Assembly (NCBI GenBank): GCA_903903205.1
Contig: CAIUXU010000170.1
Location: 1 to 10,408 of the forward strand
Reading direction: 5' to 3'
DNA length: 10,408 nt
Source: an uncultured Syntrophobacterales bacterium
GTDB lineage: Bacteria; Desulfobacterota; Syntrophia; Syntrophales; UBA5619
How positions within the stretch are numbered: the first letter of the stretch is position 1; each line of letters starts with the position of its first letter. The notes beneath the pieces are model-generated. The model was not told the origin of the DNA. It made no database searches and saw nothing but the letters and a program-made list of their open reading frames with translations. Shown one piece after another: positions 1 through 6,495 of this stretch. A program made the translations under genes and the position numbers.

Positions 1-1
1 C

Positions 2-1363
2 TTTCTCCCGTTCACTTGGGGGTTAGAAGCCGGCATTGCTCTCATGCTACTGTCCGGTATTTATGTGGGGGCCGAGTATGGCGGATCCATTCCAGCCATC
101 CTCATCAGGGCGCCCGGGGAACCATCCAACGTCCCCGCCACCATGGATGGCTTTGCGATGCACATGCGTGGGGAGACGGGAAAGGCGCTGGGATACTCCC
201 TCGTGCCGGGCACTATTGCCAGCCTGTTCGGCGCCGTAGGCATGGTGCTGTTGCTGGTGCCGCTCTCTTATGTATCGCTTCTTTTCGGCGCGCCGGAGTT
301 ACTGCTGCTTGCCATCCTCGGCTTGTCAGCCGTAGTTGGCTTGTCGAAAAATAACCTCTGGAAGGGGCTGGCCTCGGTCCTTTTTGGCCTTCTCATGGCC
401 ACAGTCGGCTCCGACTACGTCTCTGGAGCGGATCGCTTCACTTTCAATATCCCGGATTTGCTGGATGGCATCAAGACGGTGCCCGTAGTAATAGGGCTGT
501 TGGCGATGTCCGAGATGCTCGCGGAAGTCCTTAATATCCGCGCCCCTGCCGAAGAAGTGAAATTCAGCGGAAAAGAGAATTTTACCCTGCCTACGGTCAA
601 AGAATATATTCGTGTTCTGCCAGCAACGCTCCTGGGGAGCGTTATCGGCCTCTTTGTCGGTGTCCTGCCGGGCGCGGGTGCGACGATTGCCTCGTTCATT
701 TCGTACAACGAGATGCGGCGCTGGTCTCGGGATGGGGCCCGTTTTGGTCAGGGTGTTCCTGATGCGATTGCCGCACCGGAAGCCGCCAATAATGCCGTTG
801 TCGGGGGGGCCGTTGTACCGCTCCTTGCCTTTGGGATCCCCAGCTCCGCATCGTCAGCAATCCTGATGGGTGGCCTCATCCTGCACGGTTTGCGGCCGGG
901 ACCTATGTTGGCCACGACCCGGCCCGATATCATCTACAGCCTCTTTGGTGGACTTCTGACGGCATCGATTGCCATGTACATTCTGGGGAGGGTATTCCTG
1001 AAACCGTGGATTCACTTGGTCAACGTCCAGAAACCGCACCTCGTTACCTGCATTCTGGCGCTGATCATTGTGGGAACCTATGGTCTCCAGTTTGGTGTGT
1101 TCCAGGTTTACGTCCTGCTCGTCATGGGAATTATCGGCTTCTTCATGACGCGGCACGGATTCAGTACGGTGGCCACGGTACTGGGACTTGTGCTGGGTAG
1201 TCTCATCGAGACGAGCTTACGCCGTTCCCTGGTCATCTCCGACGGTTCGTGGACGATTTTCCTGACCCGTCCAATCTGTCTGATCCTGCTGCTCCTCACC
1301 TGTCTGTCCGTCGTGTACCCGTTCATTGCAAAGTATTTGGGCTCAAAGAAAGCCCGTCCATAA
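2..1363 (+). CDS. tctA: TctA-family tripartite tricarboxylate transporter permease (5' partial)
   Basis: Large membrane subunit of a tripartite tricarboxylate transporter, which imports carboxylates across the inner membrane using a periplasmic binding protein and an ion gradient. The frame is open from base 2 and reads into family-typical sequence (YVGAEYGGSIPAILIRAPGE) before and after the first ATG at 44. The gene therefore starts upstream of the window and 44 is an internal Met. About 453 residues are visible; the family is usually near 500, so roughly the first 50, with the first glycine-rich motif, are missing. The second conserved motif, GVLPGAGATIASF, lies near nt 656-700. The APEAANNAVVGGAVVPLLAFGIP region and the HGLRPGP turn lie near nt 770-905. 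Many hydrophobic segments run to the C-terminus. The small subunit TctB is not seen between this gene and the next; it may lie upstream. The substrate cannot be read from the sequence. Confidence 0.93.
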   Translation, partial: FLPFTWGLEAGIALMLLSGIYVGAEYGGSIPAILIRAPGEPSNVPATMDGFAMHMRGETGKALGYSLVPGTIASLFGAVGMVLLLVPLSYVSLLFGAPELLLLAILGLSAVVGLSKNNLWKGLASVLFGLLMATVGSDYVSGADRFTFNIPDLLDGIKTVPVVIGLLAMSEMLAEVLNIRAPAEEVKFSGKENFTLPTVKEYIRVLPATLLGSVIGLFVGVLPGAGATIASFISYNEMRRWSRDGARFGQGVPDAIAAPEAANNAVVGGAVVPLLAFGIPSSASSAILMGGLILHGLRPGPMLATTRPDIIYSLFGGLLTASIAMYILGRVFLKPWIHLVNVQKPHLVTCILALIIVGTYGLQFGVFQVYVLLVMGIIGFFMTRHGFSTVATVLGLVLGSLIETSLRRSLVISDGSWTIFLTRPICLILLLLTCLSVVYPFIAKYLGSKKARP

Positions 1364-1499
1364 AATAGGAGGATGAATTATGATGATCATAGGCGAAAAT
1401 ATCCATGATACCGCACAGGTGGGAAGTTTTGCTAACCGTCCAATCCAAGGCAGCTTGCCAGACATGAAGCGACAACATTGTCGAGGAGGTTTGTATCCA
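1364..1499 (+). promoter_or_regulatory. tctA-tctC leader with two Shine-Dalgarno sites
   Basis: This 136-base stretch carries two good ribosome binding sites that lead into the same reading frame. AGGAGG at 1367-1372 stands 7 bases before an ATG at 1380. GAGGAGG at 1483-1489 stands 10 bases before the ATG at 1500. Between them the frame is open, but the encoded 40 residues (ending RGGLYP) look neither like a signal peptide nor like the family. An imperfect palindrome, CGACAACATTGTCG, at 1470-1483 abuts the second site and could form a 5-bp stem with a 4-base loop, or could bind a protein. I take 1500 as the real start and leave the role of the first site open. Confidence 0.45.
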
Positions 1500-2513
1500 A
1501 TGATCCATTCGAGATTTGGCAGATCTCTCGTCGTTGCGCTTGCGACGACGTGGTCGATTCTGGCAGCATGCGTCCCTGCAGCGCACAGTGGCACACCCTC
1601 TACTGGGTCCAGCTATCCGGAACGTGAAATCGAGTTTGTGACCCAGTCATCCGTCGGCGGCGGTGGCGACGTCGTCGCTCGCCAGTTGATCGAGTTTTCC
1701 AAGAAATCGGTGGGAAAGCCCATGATCGTAACCAACAAGCCGGGTGGTGGCGGAAAAAATATGGAGAATTACATGGCCGCCAAGAAGCCAGATGGCTACA
1801 ATTTGCTAATCACGACGGCGACAAGCGTCCTGTGGAAGTATGTCCAGGCATCCGGGGTGGACCTCCTCACCGACTTCCGCCCCATCGTTCGATTGCAGGT
1901 GGAACCGAACTTCATCGGTGTGGCAGCGAGTTCACCGTACAAGACCTTTCAGGATTTGCTGACCGCGGCCAAGGAGGGGAAGGTTAAGTTTGGTGGTTCG
2001 CCTGTTGGCGGTCCGGAATATCTCTTCTTCTACAATCTGTGCCTGGACAAAGGGATCAAATTCTCGTGGGTGGCCTATGGAGGGGGTGGCGAGGCAGCCG
2101 TTGCCCTTCTCGGTGGCGATATAGGTGCGGCTATGTTGCAGGCCTCAGAGTCCATTGACTATATCAAGGCAGGTAAGATCCGTTACTTGGCCGTCGGTTC
2201 GGCAAAGCAGTATACAGGCATTCCGGAGTTCGCCTCGGTCCGGACCCTGAAGGACCAGGGCTACGATTTCGTGTTCGAACATTGGCGAGGCGTTCATGCC
2301 TTGGCTGGTACACCGGATGTCATCGTCAAGTTCCTGGTGGATCGGTTCAAGCAAGCCACCGAGACAGAGGGATGGAAGAAGTGGCTCAAGGAATCCGGGC
2401 AGATTGGCGGGTACCTGGGGCCTGAAGAGTTCGGCAAGTTCATCACTGAGCAGGATGCGCTGGTTAAGGGGCTCGCCACCAAGGCTAACCTGCTCAAGGT
2501 GAAGCAGAGGTAA
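1500..2513 (+). CDS. tctC: TctC/Bug-family substrate-binding protein, possible lipoprotein
   Basis: Periplasmic carboxylate-binding component of the transporter encoded just upstream. From the ATG at 1500 it is 337 residues, close to the usual 320-330. The N-terminus is then a clean export signal (R5/R8, hydrophobic 9-22), whereas the ATG at 1380 would bury it behind 40 polar residues. The signal ends in L21-A22-A23-C24, which fits a lipobox, followed by a Pro/Ser/Thr/Gly-rich linker (25-38). Mature Bug features follow: a glycine-rich ligand loop at 51-57 (SVGGGGD), the NKPGGGGKN segment at 79-87 and PDGY at 97-100. The protein differs clearly from the second TctC in this window. It lies 8 bases before the hydro-lyase large subunit, so all are probably cotranscribed. 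Cleavage by signal peptidase I (after AHS, residue 30) is an alternative to lipidation. Confidence 0.9.
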   Translation: MIHSRFGRSLVVALATTWSILAACVPAAHSGTPSTGSSYPEREIEFVTQSSVGGGGDVVARQLIEFSKKSVGKPMIVTNKPGGGGKNMENYMAAKKPDGYNLLITTATSVLWKYVQASGVDLLTDFRPIVRLQVEPNFIGVAASSPYKTFQDLLTAAKEGKVKFGGSPVGGPEYLFFYNLCLDKGIKFSWVAYGGGGEAAVALLGGDIGAAMLQASESIDYIKAGKIRYLAVGSAKQYTGIPEFASVRTLKDQGYDFVFEHWRGVHALAGTPDVIVKFLVDRFKQATETEGWKKWLKESGQIGGYLGPEEFGKFITEQDALVKGLATKANLLKVKQR

Positions 2514-2521
2514 GGAACAAT

Positions 2522-3793
2522 ATGGCACAAACATATGCAGAAAAAGTACTCAGCCGGGCAGTGGGTCGCCCCGTGCAAAGCGGGGAGGTTTGCGTGGCGG
2601 ATGTCGATTTCGTGATGATCCAGGATATCAACGGACCCCGTACCGTCCAAATCCTTGACGAGCTGGGGGCGGAGAGACTGCACGCCCCAGAGAAGGCTCT
2701 CATTGTGCTTGATCACTTTGCTCCGCCGCCAACCCTGGAGTCTGCGGAATTTCACGCTCGCCTGCGCGCGGCAGGGCGAAAGTTCGGCGTTGCTGTCGCC
2801 GATTTAGGGATGGGCATCTGCCATCAATTGGTGCTTGAGCGCGGGAAGGCGCTTCCCGGGCACCTTGTAATCGGCACCGATTCGCATTCCTGCGCTTATG
2901 GGGCTTCGGGGGCGTTCGGCACCAGCATGGGCGCGGGTGAAGCGGCTATCGCCTTGATAACCGGCAAGGTTTGGCTGCGCATTCCCGCATCCCTCAAGGT
3001 ATCGTTCGAAGGATCGATTCAACCGGGCGTCTCCGGGAAGGATGTCTCGCTGGCACTGATGCGGATTTTACGGGAGGACGGCGGCGACTACATGGCATTG
3101 GAGTTCGGCGGTCCGGGTGTCGCGAGCCTCGGCATGAGCGATCGTGCAACAATAGCCAGCCTGGCCGTAGAATCCAGTGCAAAAGCGGGTCTCTTTCCAC
3201 CCGACCGAATCACACTAGACTGGCTCGCATCGATCGGCGCGTCGCCCGATGCGGCCCTGATCTTCGCCCCCGATAGCGATGCGACCTATGCGCGGGTAAT
3301 TGAAATCGACCTTAATCGTCTCGGGCCTCAGGTGGCCTGCCCGCCCTCCATCGACAATGTGACGGACGTATGCGATGCGGAGCCAGTGAAAGTCGATCAG
3401 GTCTTCATCGGAACCTGCACAAATGCCCGTCTGGAGGACTACCGGATCGTTGCGGCGATTTTCAAGGGTCGCAAAGTATCATCCGAAGTTCGCTGCATCT
3501 GCTTCCCCGCCTCCCGGACCATCCAACTACAGATGCTGGAAGAGGGGATTACCCAAACCCTGGTGGAGGCTGGCTGCATGGTTATGGCTCCGAGTTGCGG
3601 CCCTTGCGCGGGTTTACACTCAGGGCTTGCTGCCGCTGGTGAGGTCGTGATTTCCACAGGCTCACGCAACTATCCCGGTCGGATGGGCGACAACAGCTCT
3701 CGGATCTATCTGGCTTCCCCTGCGACCGCTGCGGCTTCGGCTGTGACCGGGCGGCTCACCGATCCCCGTACACTGGAGGTTGTCATCCCATGA
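2522..3793 (+). CDS. LeuC/HacA-type aconitase-family hydro-lyase, large subunit
   Basis: Large subunit of a two-subunit 4Fe-4S hydro-lyase that isomerises a 2-hydroxy acid by dehydration and rehydration, as in isopropylmalate isomerase, homoaconitase or dimethylmalate dehydratase. The 423 residues match the shorter archaeal-type LeuC/HacA branch. Cluster ligands are C299 (in GTCTN), C359 and C362 (SCGPC). Other family residues are present: D64-H65, H101 (GICHQ), D120-S121-H122 (GTDSH), E217, R382 and R387 (SRNYPGR). Two positions usually Asn in the superfamily are Ser: S213, four residues before E217, and S381, just before R382. By recalled alignment these are aconitase Asn258 and Asn446, which lie near the cluster. 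AAGGA at 2512-2516 is the ribosome binding site. The following gene overlaps by four bases (ATGA), typical of coupled subunits. Location after a carboxylate transporter favours catabolism over leucine synthesis. The exact substrate is unknown. Confidence 0.9.
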   Translation: MAQTYAEKVLSRAVGRPVQSGEVCVADVDFVMIQDINGPRTVQILDELGAERLHAPEKALIVLDHFAPPPTLESAEFHARLRAAGRKFGVAVADLGMGICHQLVLERGKALPGHLVIGTDSHSCAYGASGAFGTSMGAGEAAIALITGKVWLRIPASLKVSFEGSIQPGVSGKDVSLALMRILREDGGDYMALEFGGPGVASLGMSDRATIASLAVESSAKAGLFPPDRITLDWLASIGASPDAALIFAPDSDATYARVIEIDLNRLGPQVACPPSIDNVTDVCDAEPVKVDQVFIGTCTNARLEDYRIVAAIFKGRKVSSEVRCICFPASRTIQLQMLEEGITQTLVEAGCMVMAPSCGPCAGLHSGLAAAGEVVISTGSRNYPGRMGDNSSRIYLASPATAAASAVTGRLTDPRTLEVVIP

Positions 3794-4281
3794 AACTCAG
3801 CGGCTCCGCCATCGTTCTTGGTAACAACATCAATACCGGCGTAGTGGTCCCGGCCAAATACATGTCGAGACAGGGTGATCCGAAATCACTGATTCCCCAT
3901 ATGTTCGAGTCGATTGATCCGGGATTGTATACGCGTCTGCCGGGATCGATCCTGGTTGCCGGGAGTAATTTCGGCGTAGGTTCCACACGCGAGATCGTTC
4001 CGGTTCTGCTTCGTGAAGCAGGTGTTCAGGCGGTAATGGCCCGCTCATTCAGCCGGGGCTTCTACCGCAATGCGACCAACCTTGGGCTGCCGCTCGCTGA
4101 GGCGGTGGTCGAAGGAACAGTGGACGGCGATCTCATGGAGATCAACTTCGATACGGGCGTGGTGATAAACCTGACAAGGAATATCGAGGCTCGGGCCGTT
4201 CCGTTTCCCGAGATCATGCAACGGATTCTCGCAGAAGGTGGACTTATCCCATTCTTCAAGAAATTCAGGTCGCTGACCTGA
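3790..4281 (+). CDS. LeuD-type aconitase-family hydro-lyase, small subunit
   Basis: Swivel-domain partner of the preceding large subunit; it supplies the catalytic Ser and the substrate-choosing loop. The 163 residues are normal for the archaeal-type LeuD/HacB group. The start ATG at 3790 overlaps the upstream stop, with GGAGG at 3775-3779 ahead of it. The signature reads GSNFGVGSTRE (58-68), giving S65 as the expected catalytic base and R67 as carboxylate binder, followed by ARSFSRGFYRNATNLGLPL (84-102). Odd points: the usual Cys of GENFGCGSSRE is V63; the N-terminal D-T-D pattern is N12...T16-G17; and the loop that reads YL-x-x in known enzymes (YLRT in homoaconitase) is Y24-M25-S26-R27. 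These suggest a substrate different from the standard ones. No downstream gene follows on this strand within the window. Confidence 0.9.
   Translation: MKLSGSAIVLGNNINTGVVVPAKYMSRQGDPKSLIPHMFESIDPGLYTRLPGSILVAGSNFGVGSTREIVPVLLREAGVQAVMARSFSRGFYRNATNLGLPLAEAVVEGTVDGDLMEINFDTGVVINLTRNIEARAVPFPEIMQRILAEGGLIPFFKKFRSLT
4265..4281 (+). other. Perfect inverted repeat over the LeuD-type stop codon
   Basis: TCAGGTC at 4265-4271, a 3-base loop GCT, then its exact complement GACCTGA at 4275-4281, whose last three bases are the stop codon. In RNA this gives a 7-bp stem at the very end of the operon. No T-run follows, so it is not a standard intrinsic terminator. It may protect the 3' end of the message or slow ribosomes at the stop. 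The remaining 96 bases before the convergent gene hold no stronger stem, no T-tract and no ORF I would support. Confidence 0.35.
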
Positions 4282-4377
4282 CGAGGATTCAGAAGTGCTT
4301 TGAAGTCTCCACCGGAAGATTCGATGTTGTGCGGCTGAAAGTATTTGATGATGATCTCATCCGTCGGTGATGTCCTA

Positions 4378-6402
4378 TCATTTCAAATCCGTTTTCCCCC
4401 GTACATCCACCGTCACATCATACAAGGTACTCCCCCGTCCGGCGTCAGTCAGGCGCTGGGAGGTCAGAGCATTCACTCCGCGCTGGCCGGGGATGAACTC
4501 TCGCCACCAGACACCTTCCGTGACCACCGTACCCGCCGGCGCCCGCTTCGTGGTCTTCAGGACAAACTCTACCTCGCCGTGGCCATTGTACGCCGTCACG
4601 CGCTGACCGTCAGCGAGCCCCCTCGCCGCTGCATCCTTGGGGTGCATCATCAACGCCATGCATTCCTGTTTATCCCGCAAGTTATCCTGCTCGTAAAAAC
4701 TGGAATTGAGGGCATAGGGTGTTGTTGCCGGCTGCAAGCGCAAAGGAAAACCGTCCCCCTCGGCATGGGTGGGAAGCAGGCGCGGCAGAGGTTCGGATTC
4801 CCGGTCATTGCGGATTTCGATCCGGCCGGAAGGGGTCTCCCAGCTACACCTGGATTTTGAGGGCGGCGTCAACAGCACCGTCTCGCCGTCTCGCAGGTTT
4901 TTGGTTAGCCCGGCATCGCGCCAGGGGGTGTCAAAATCGAGCAACTGTTCCACGAGGTCGTCAGGCGACTGCCTGAAAAAGGGTTCATCCCATCCCATTC
5001 CGGCCGCGAGCAATGAAAAGAGGTCCCAGTTGGATTTTGCCTGACCCACGGGTGGGATGGCTGCCGCGCATCGTTGACTTTGATATCCTCCGTAACAGCG
5101 GTAGAGGTCGGGTTGTTCGAGAGACGAGGTCGCCGGCAAGACGATGTCGGCATACCGGGCCGTATCTGTTAGAAAACGCTCATGAACTACGGTGAACAGG
5201 TTGTTACGCTCAAGCCCTTTGATGACGGCGTTCTGGTCGGGCGCCACGGCAGCCGGATTGGAATGGTAAACGTACAGGGACATGACGGGAGGATCGCCGA
5301 GCTCGGTGAGTGCTGCGCCCAATTGATTCATGCTCACCAGGCGTGTCGGTCGCTCCATGAAATCCTCCCGCGTGACCCTGTGCAGGGGGAAGGCGCCCCC
5401 GGTGGATGTGCCGGTCAAGACGCCGCCGCCGGGTTGCTGCCATGCACCACTGAGGGCGGGCAGGCAGGCGATGGTACGGACAGTCATGGCGCCGTTGCCA
5501 TAGCGGGAGAGGCCACTTCCCAGGCGGATGAAGGGCGCCTTTGCGGCGACAAACTCCCGCGCCATGCGTTCGATGACGGCGGCCGGCAGACCACAGACCG
5601 GCGACATACGCTCCGGGGAGCACCTGTTCAACACCTTTTCCGTGAACTCCTCGAACCCGAACACGTTATCCTTGATAAATGCCCGATCCAGCAGACCCTC
5701 GCGAACCATGACGTGCATCATCCCCAGGGCCAGAGCTCCGTCGCCACCGGGAGAGACGATAAAAGCCTCATCCGCCGCCTCGCAAGTTGGTGTGTGATAG
5801 GTATCGATGGCCCACAAGCGGGCGCCGCGTCGCCGGGCCGTCTGGGCGTCCCGCATGACATGAATGCTGGTGGAGGCCGCATTGATCCCCCACAGGATCA
5901 CGAGGTCGCTCTTCTCGATCTCCGCCGGATCCATGGCCGTGGTCTCTCCCATGATCGCCTTCCAGCCCGCCTCCTTGGCTGATGAACAGATGGTCCGTTC
6001 CAAACGTGAAGCGCCCAATTTGTGGAAAAAAGGATGCCCGCTGTTTCGCTGCACCAGCCCCATGGTACCGGCATAGGAGTAGGGCAGGACGCATTCGCCC
6101 CCATGACTGGCAATAAGGCCCTTCCAGCAGGAACAAATGCGTTCGATGGCCTCATCCCATGAAAGTGGTTCAAAACGCCCTTCTCCTTTGGGACCGGTTC
6201 GTATCAGCGGGGTCAGCAGGCGGCGCGGCGAATGGACCGTGCGTTCGTAATGGTTCATTTTGGGGCAGAGCAGGCCACGGGTGATGGGATGGGCGGGGTC
6301 GCCAGAAACGCGCACGGCGTGGCCATCTTTGACCTCCACCAGCAGGCCACAGGTGTCGGGACAGTCGTATGGGCAGACGGAGCGAACAATCTTGAGGCTC
6401 AT
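4378..6402 (-). CDS. Molybdopterin oxidoreductase with N-terminal 4Fe-4S site (MopB_3-like)
   Basis: Mo/W-bisPGD enzyme of the DMSO reductase superfamily, 674 residues. The cluster motif is C10-PYD-C14-PDT-C18 with C46 (GLLCPK), which is typical of a largely uncharacterised group. C138 in RTICSSA aligns by eye with the Cys metal ligand of periplasmic nitrate reductase, so a Cys-ligated metal is inferred. The C-terminal pterin-binding domain (about 555-670) ends with the NALTSQRLTDAGRGSTLYD signature. There is no Tat or Sec signal, so it should be cytoplasmic. No gene for an electron-transfer or membrane-anchor subunit is adjacent. It follows the second tctC by 93 bases on the same strand, probably in one transcript, and converges on the hydro-lyase gene. 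The start at 6402 has only a weak GGA 9 bases before it, but leaves the usual short lead before C10. Substrate and electron partner are unknown. Confidence 0.9.
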   Translation of the reverse strand: MSLKIVRSVCPYDCPDTCGLLVEVKDGHAVRVSGDPAHPITRGLLCPKMNHYERTVHSPRRLLTPLIRTGPKGEGRFEPLSWDEAIERICSCWKGLIASHGGECVLPYSYAGTMGLVQRNSGHPFFHKLGASRLERTICSSAKEAGWKAIMGETTAMDPAEIEKSDLVILWGINAASTSIHVMRDAQTARRRGARLWAIDTYHTPTCEAADEAFIVSPGGDGALALGMMHVMVREGLLDRAFIKDNVFGFEEFTEKVLNRCSPERMSPVCGLPAAVIERMAREFVAAKAPFIRLGSGLSRYGNGAMTVRTIACLPALSGAWQQPGGGVLTGTSTGGAFPLHRVTREDFMERPTRLVSMNQLGAALTELGDPPVMSLYVYHSNPAAVAPDQNAVIKGLERNNLFTVVHERFLTDTARYADIVLPATSSLEQPDLYRCYGGYQSQRCAAAIPPVGQAKSNWDLFSLLAAGMGWDEPFFRQSPDDLVEQLLDFDTPWRDAGLTKNLRDGETVLLTPPSKSRCSWETPSGRIEIRNDRESEPLPRLLPTHAEGDGFPLRLQPATTPYALNSSFYEQDNLRDKQECMALMMHPKDAAARGLADGQRVTAYNGHGEVEFVLKTTKRAPAGTVVTEGVWWREFIPGQRGVNALTSQRLTDAGRGSTLYDVTVDVRGKTDLK

Positions 6403-6426
6403 TAAAAATTTTCCATTCCGACGCTG

Positions 6427-6456
6427 TTATTCCGATTGTAGTACAAAACGTCTCAT
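6427..6456 (-). other. Possible 9-codon leader ORF ahead of the molybdopterin gene
   Basis: On the - strand an ATG at 6454-6456 is preceded by AAGAGGAGAGGC, a stronger Shine-Dalgarno region (AGGAG at 6461-6465, about 4 bases away) than that of the annotated gene. It reads MRRFVLQSE and stops at TAA (6427-6429). It is in the same frame as the oxidoreductase start, which comes 8 codons after the stop. It could be a leader peptide that couples translation to the main gene, a former longer N-terminus broken by a stop, or chance. Family members normally begin close to the first Cys, so the extension is probably not part of the enzyme. Confidence 0.3.
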
Positions 6457-6495
6457 GCCTCTCCTCTTGAATCCTTCTCTTGAGTGTCAGCAGAT

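Noticed and set aside
44..46. ATG at 44 as the true tctA start
   Set aside because: Codons from base 2 to 43 already encode family-like sequence and this start would remove the conserved N-terminal region, so the gene is cut by the window edge.
4282..4377. Intrinsic terminator between the convergent genes
   Set aside because: Only weak stems such as GATGA/TCATC and no T-tract on either strand.
4345..4860. 171-codon + strand frame starting in the convergent spacer
   Set aside because: Mostly antisense to the conserved C-terminal domain of the molybdopterin enzyme, with low-complexity Arg/Pro-rich product.
5182..5982. 266-codon open frame on the + strand inside the molybdopterin gene
   Set aside because: Antisense shadow of a well-supported oxidoreductase; no family motif or convincing ribosome site.
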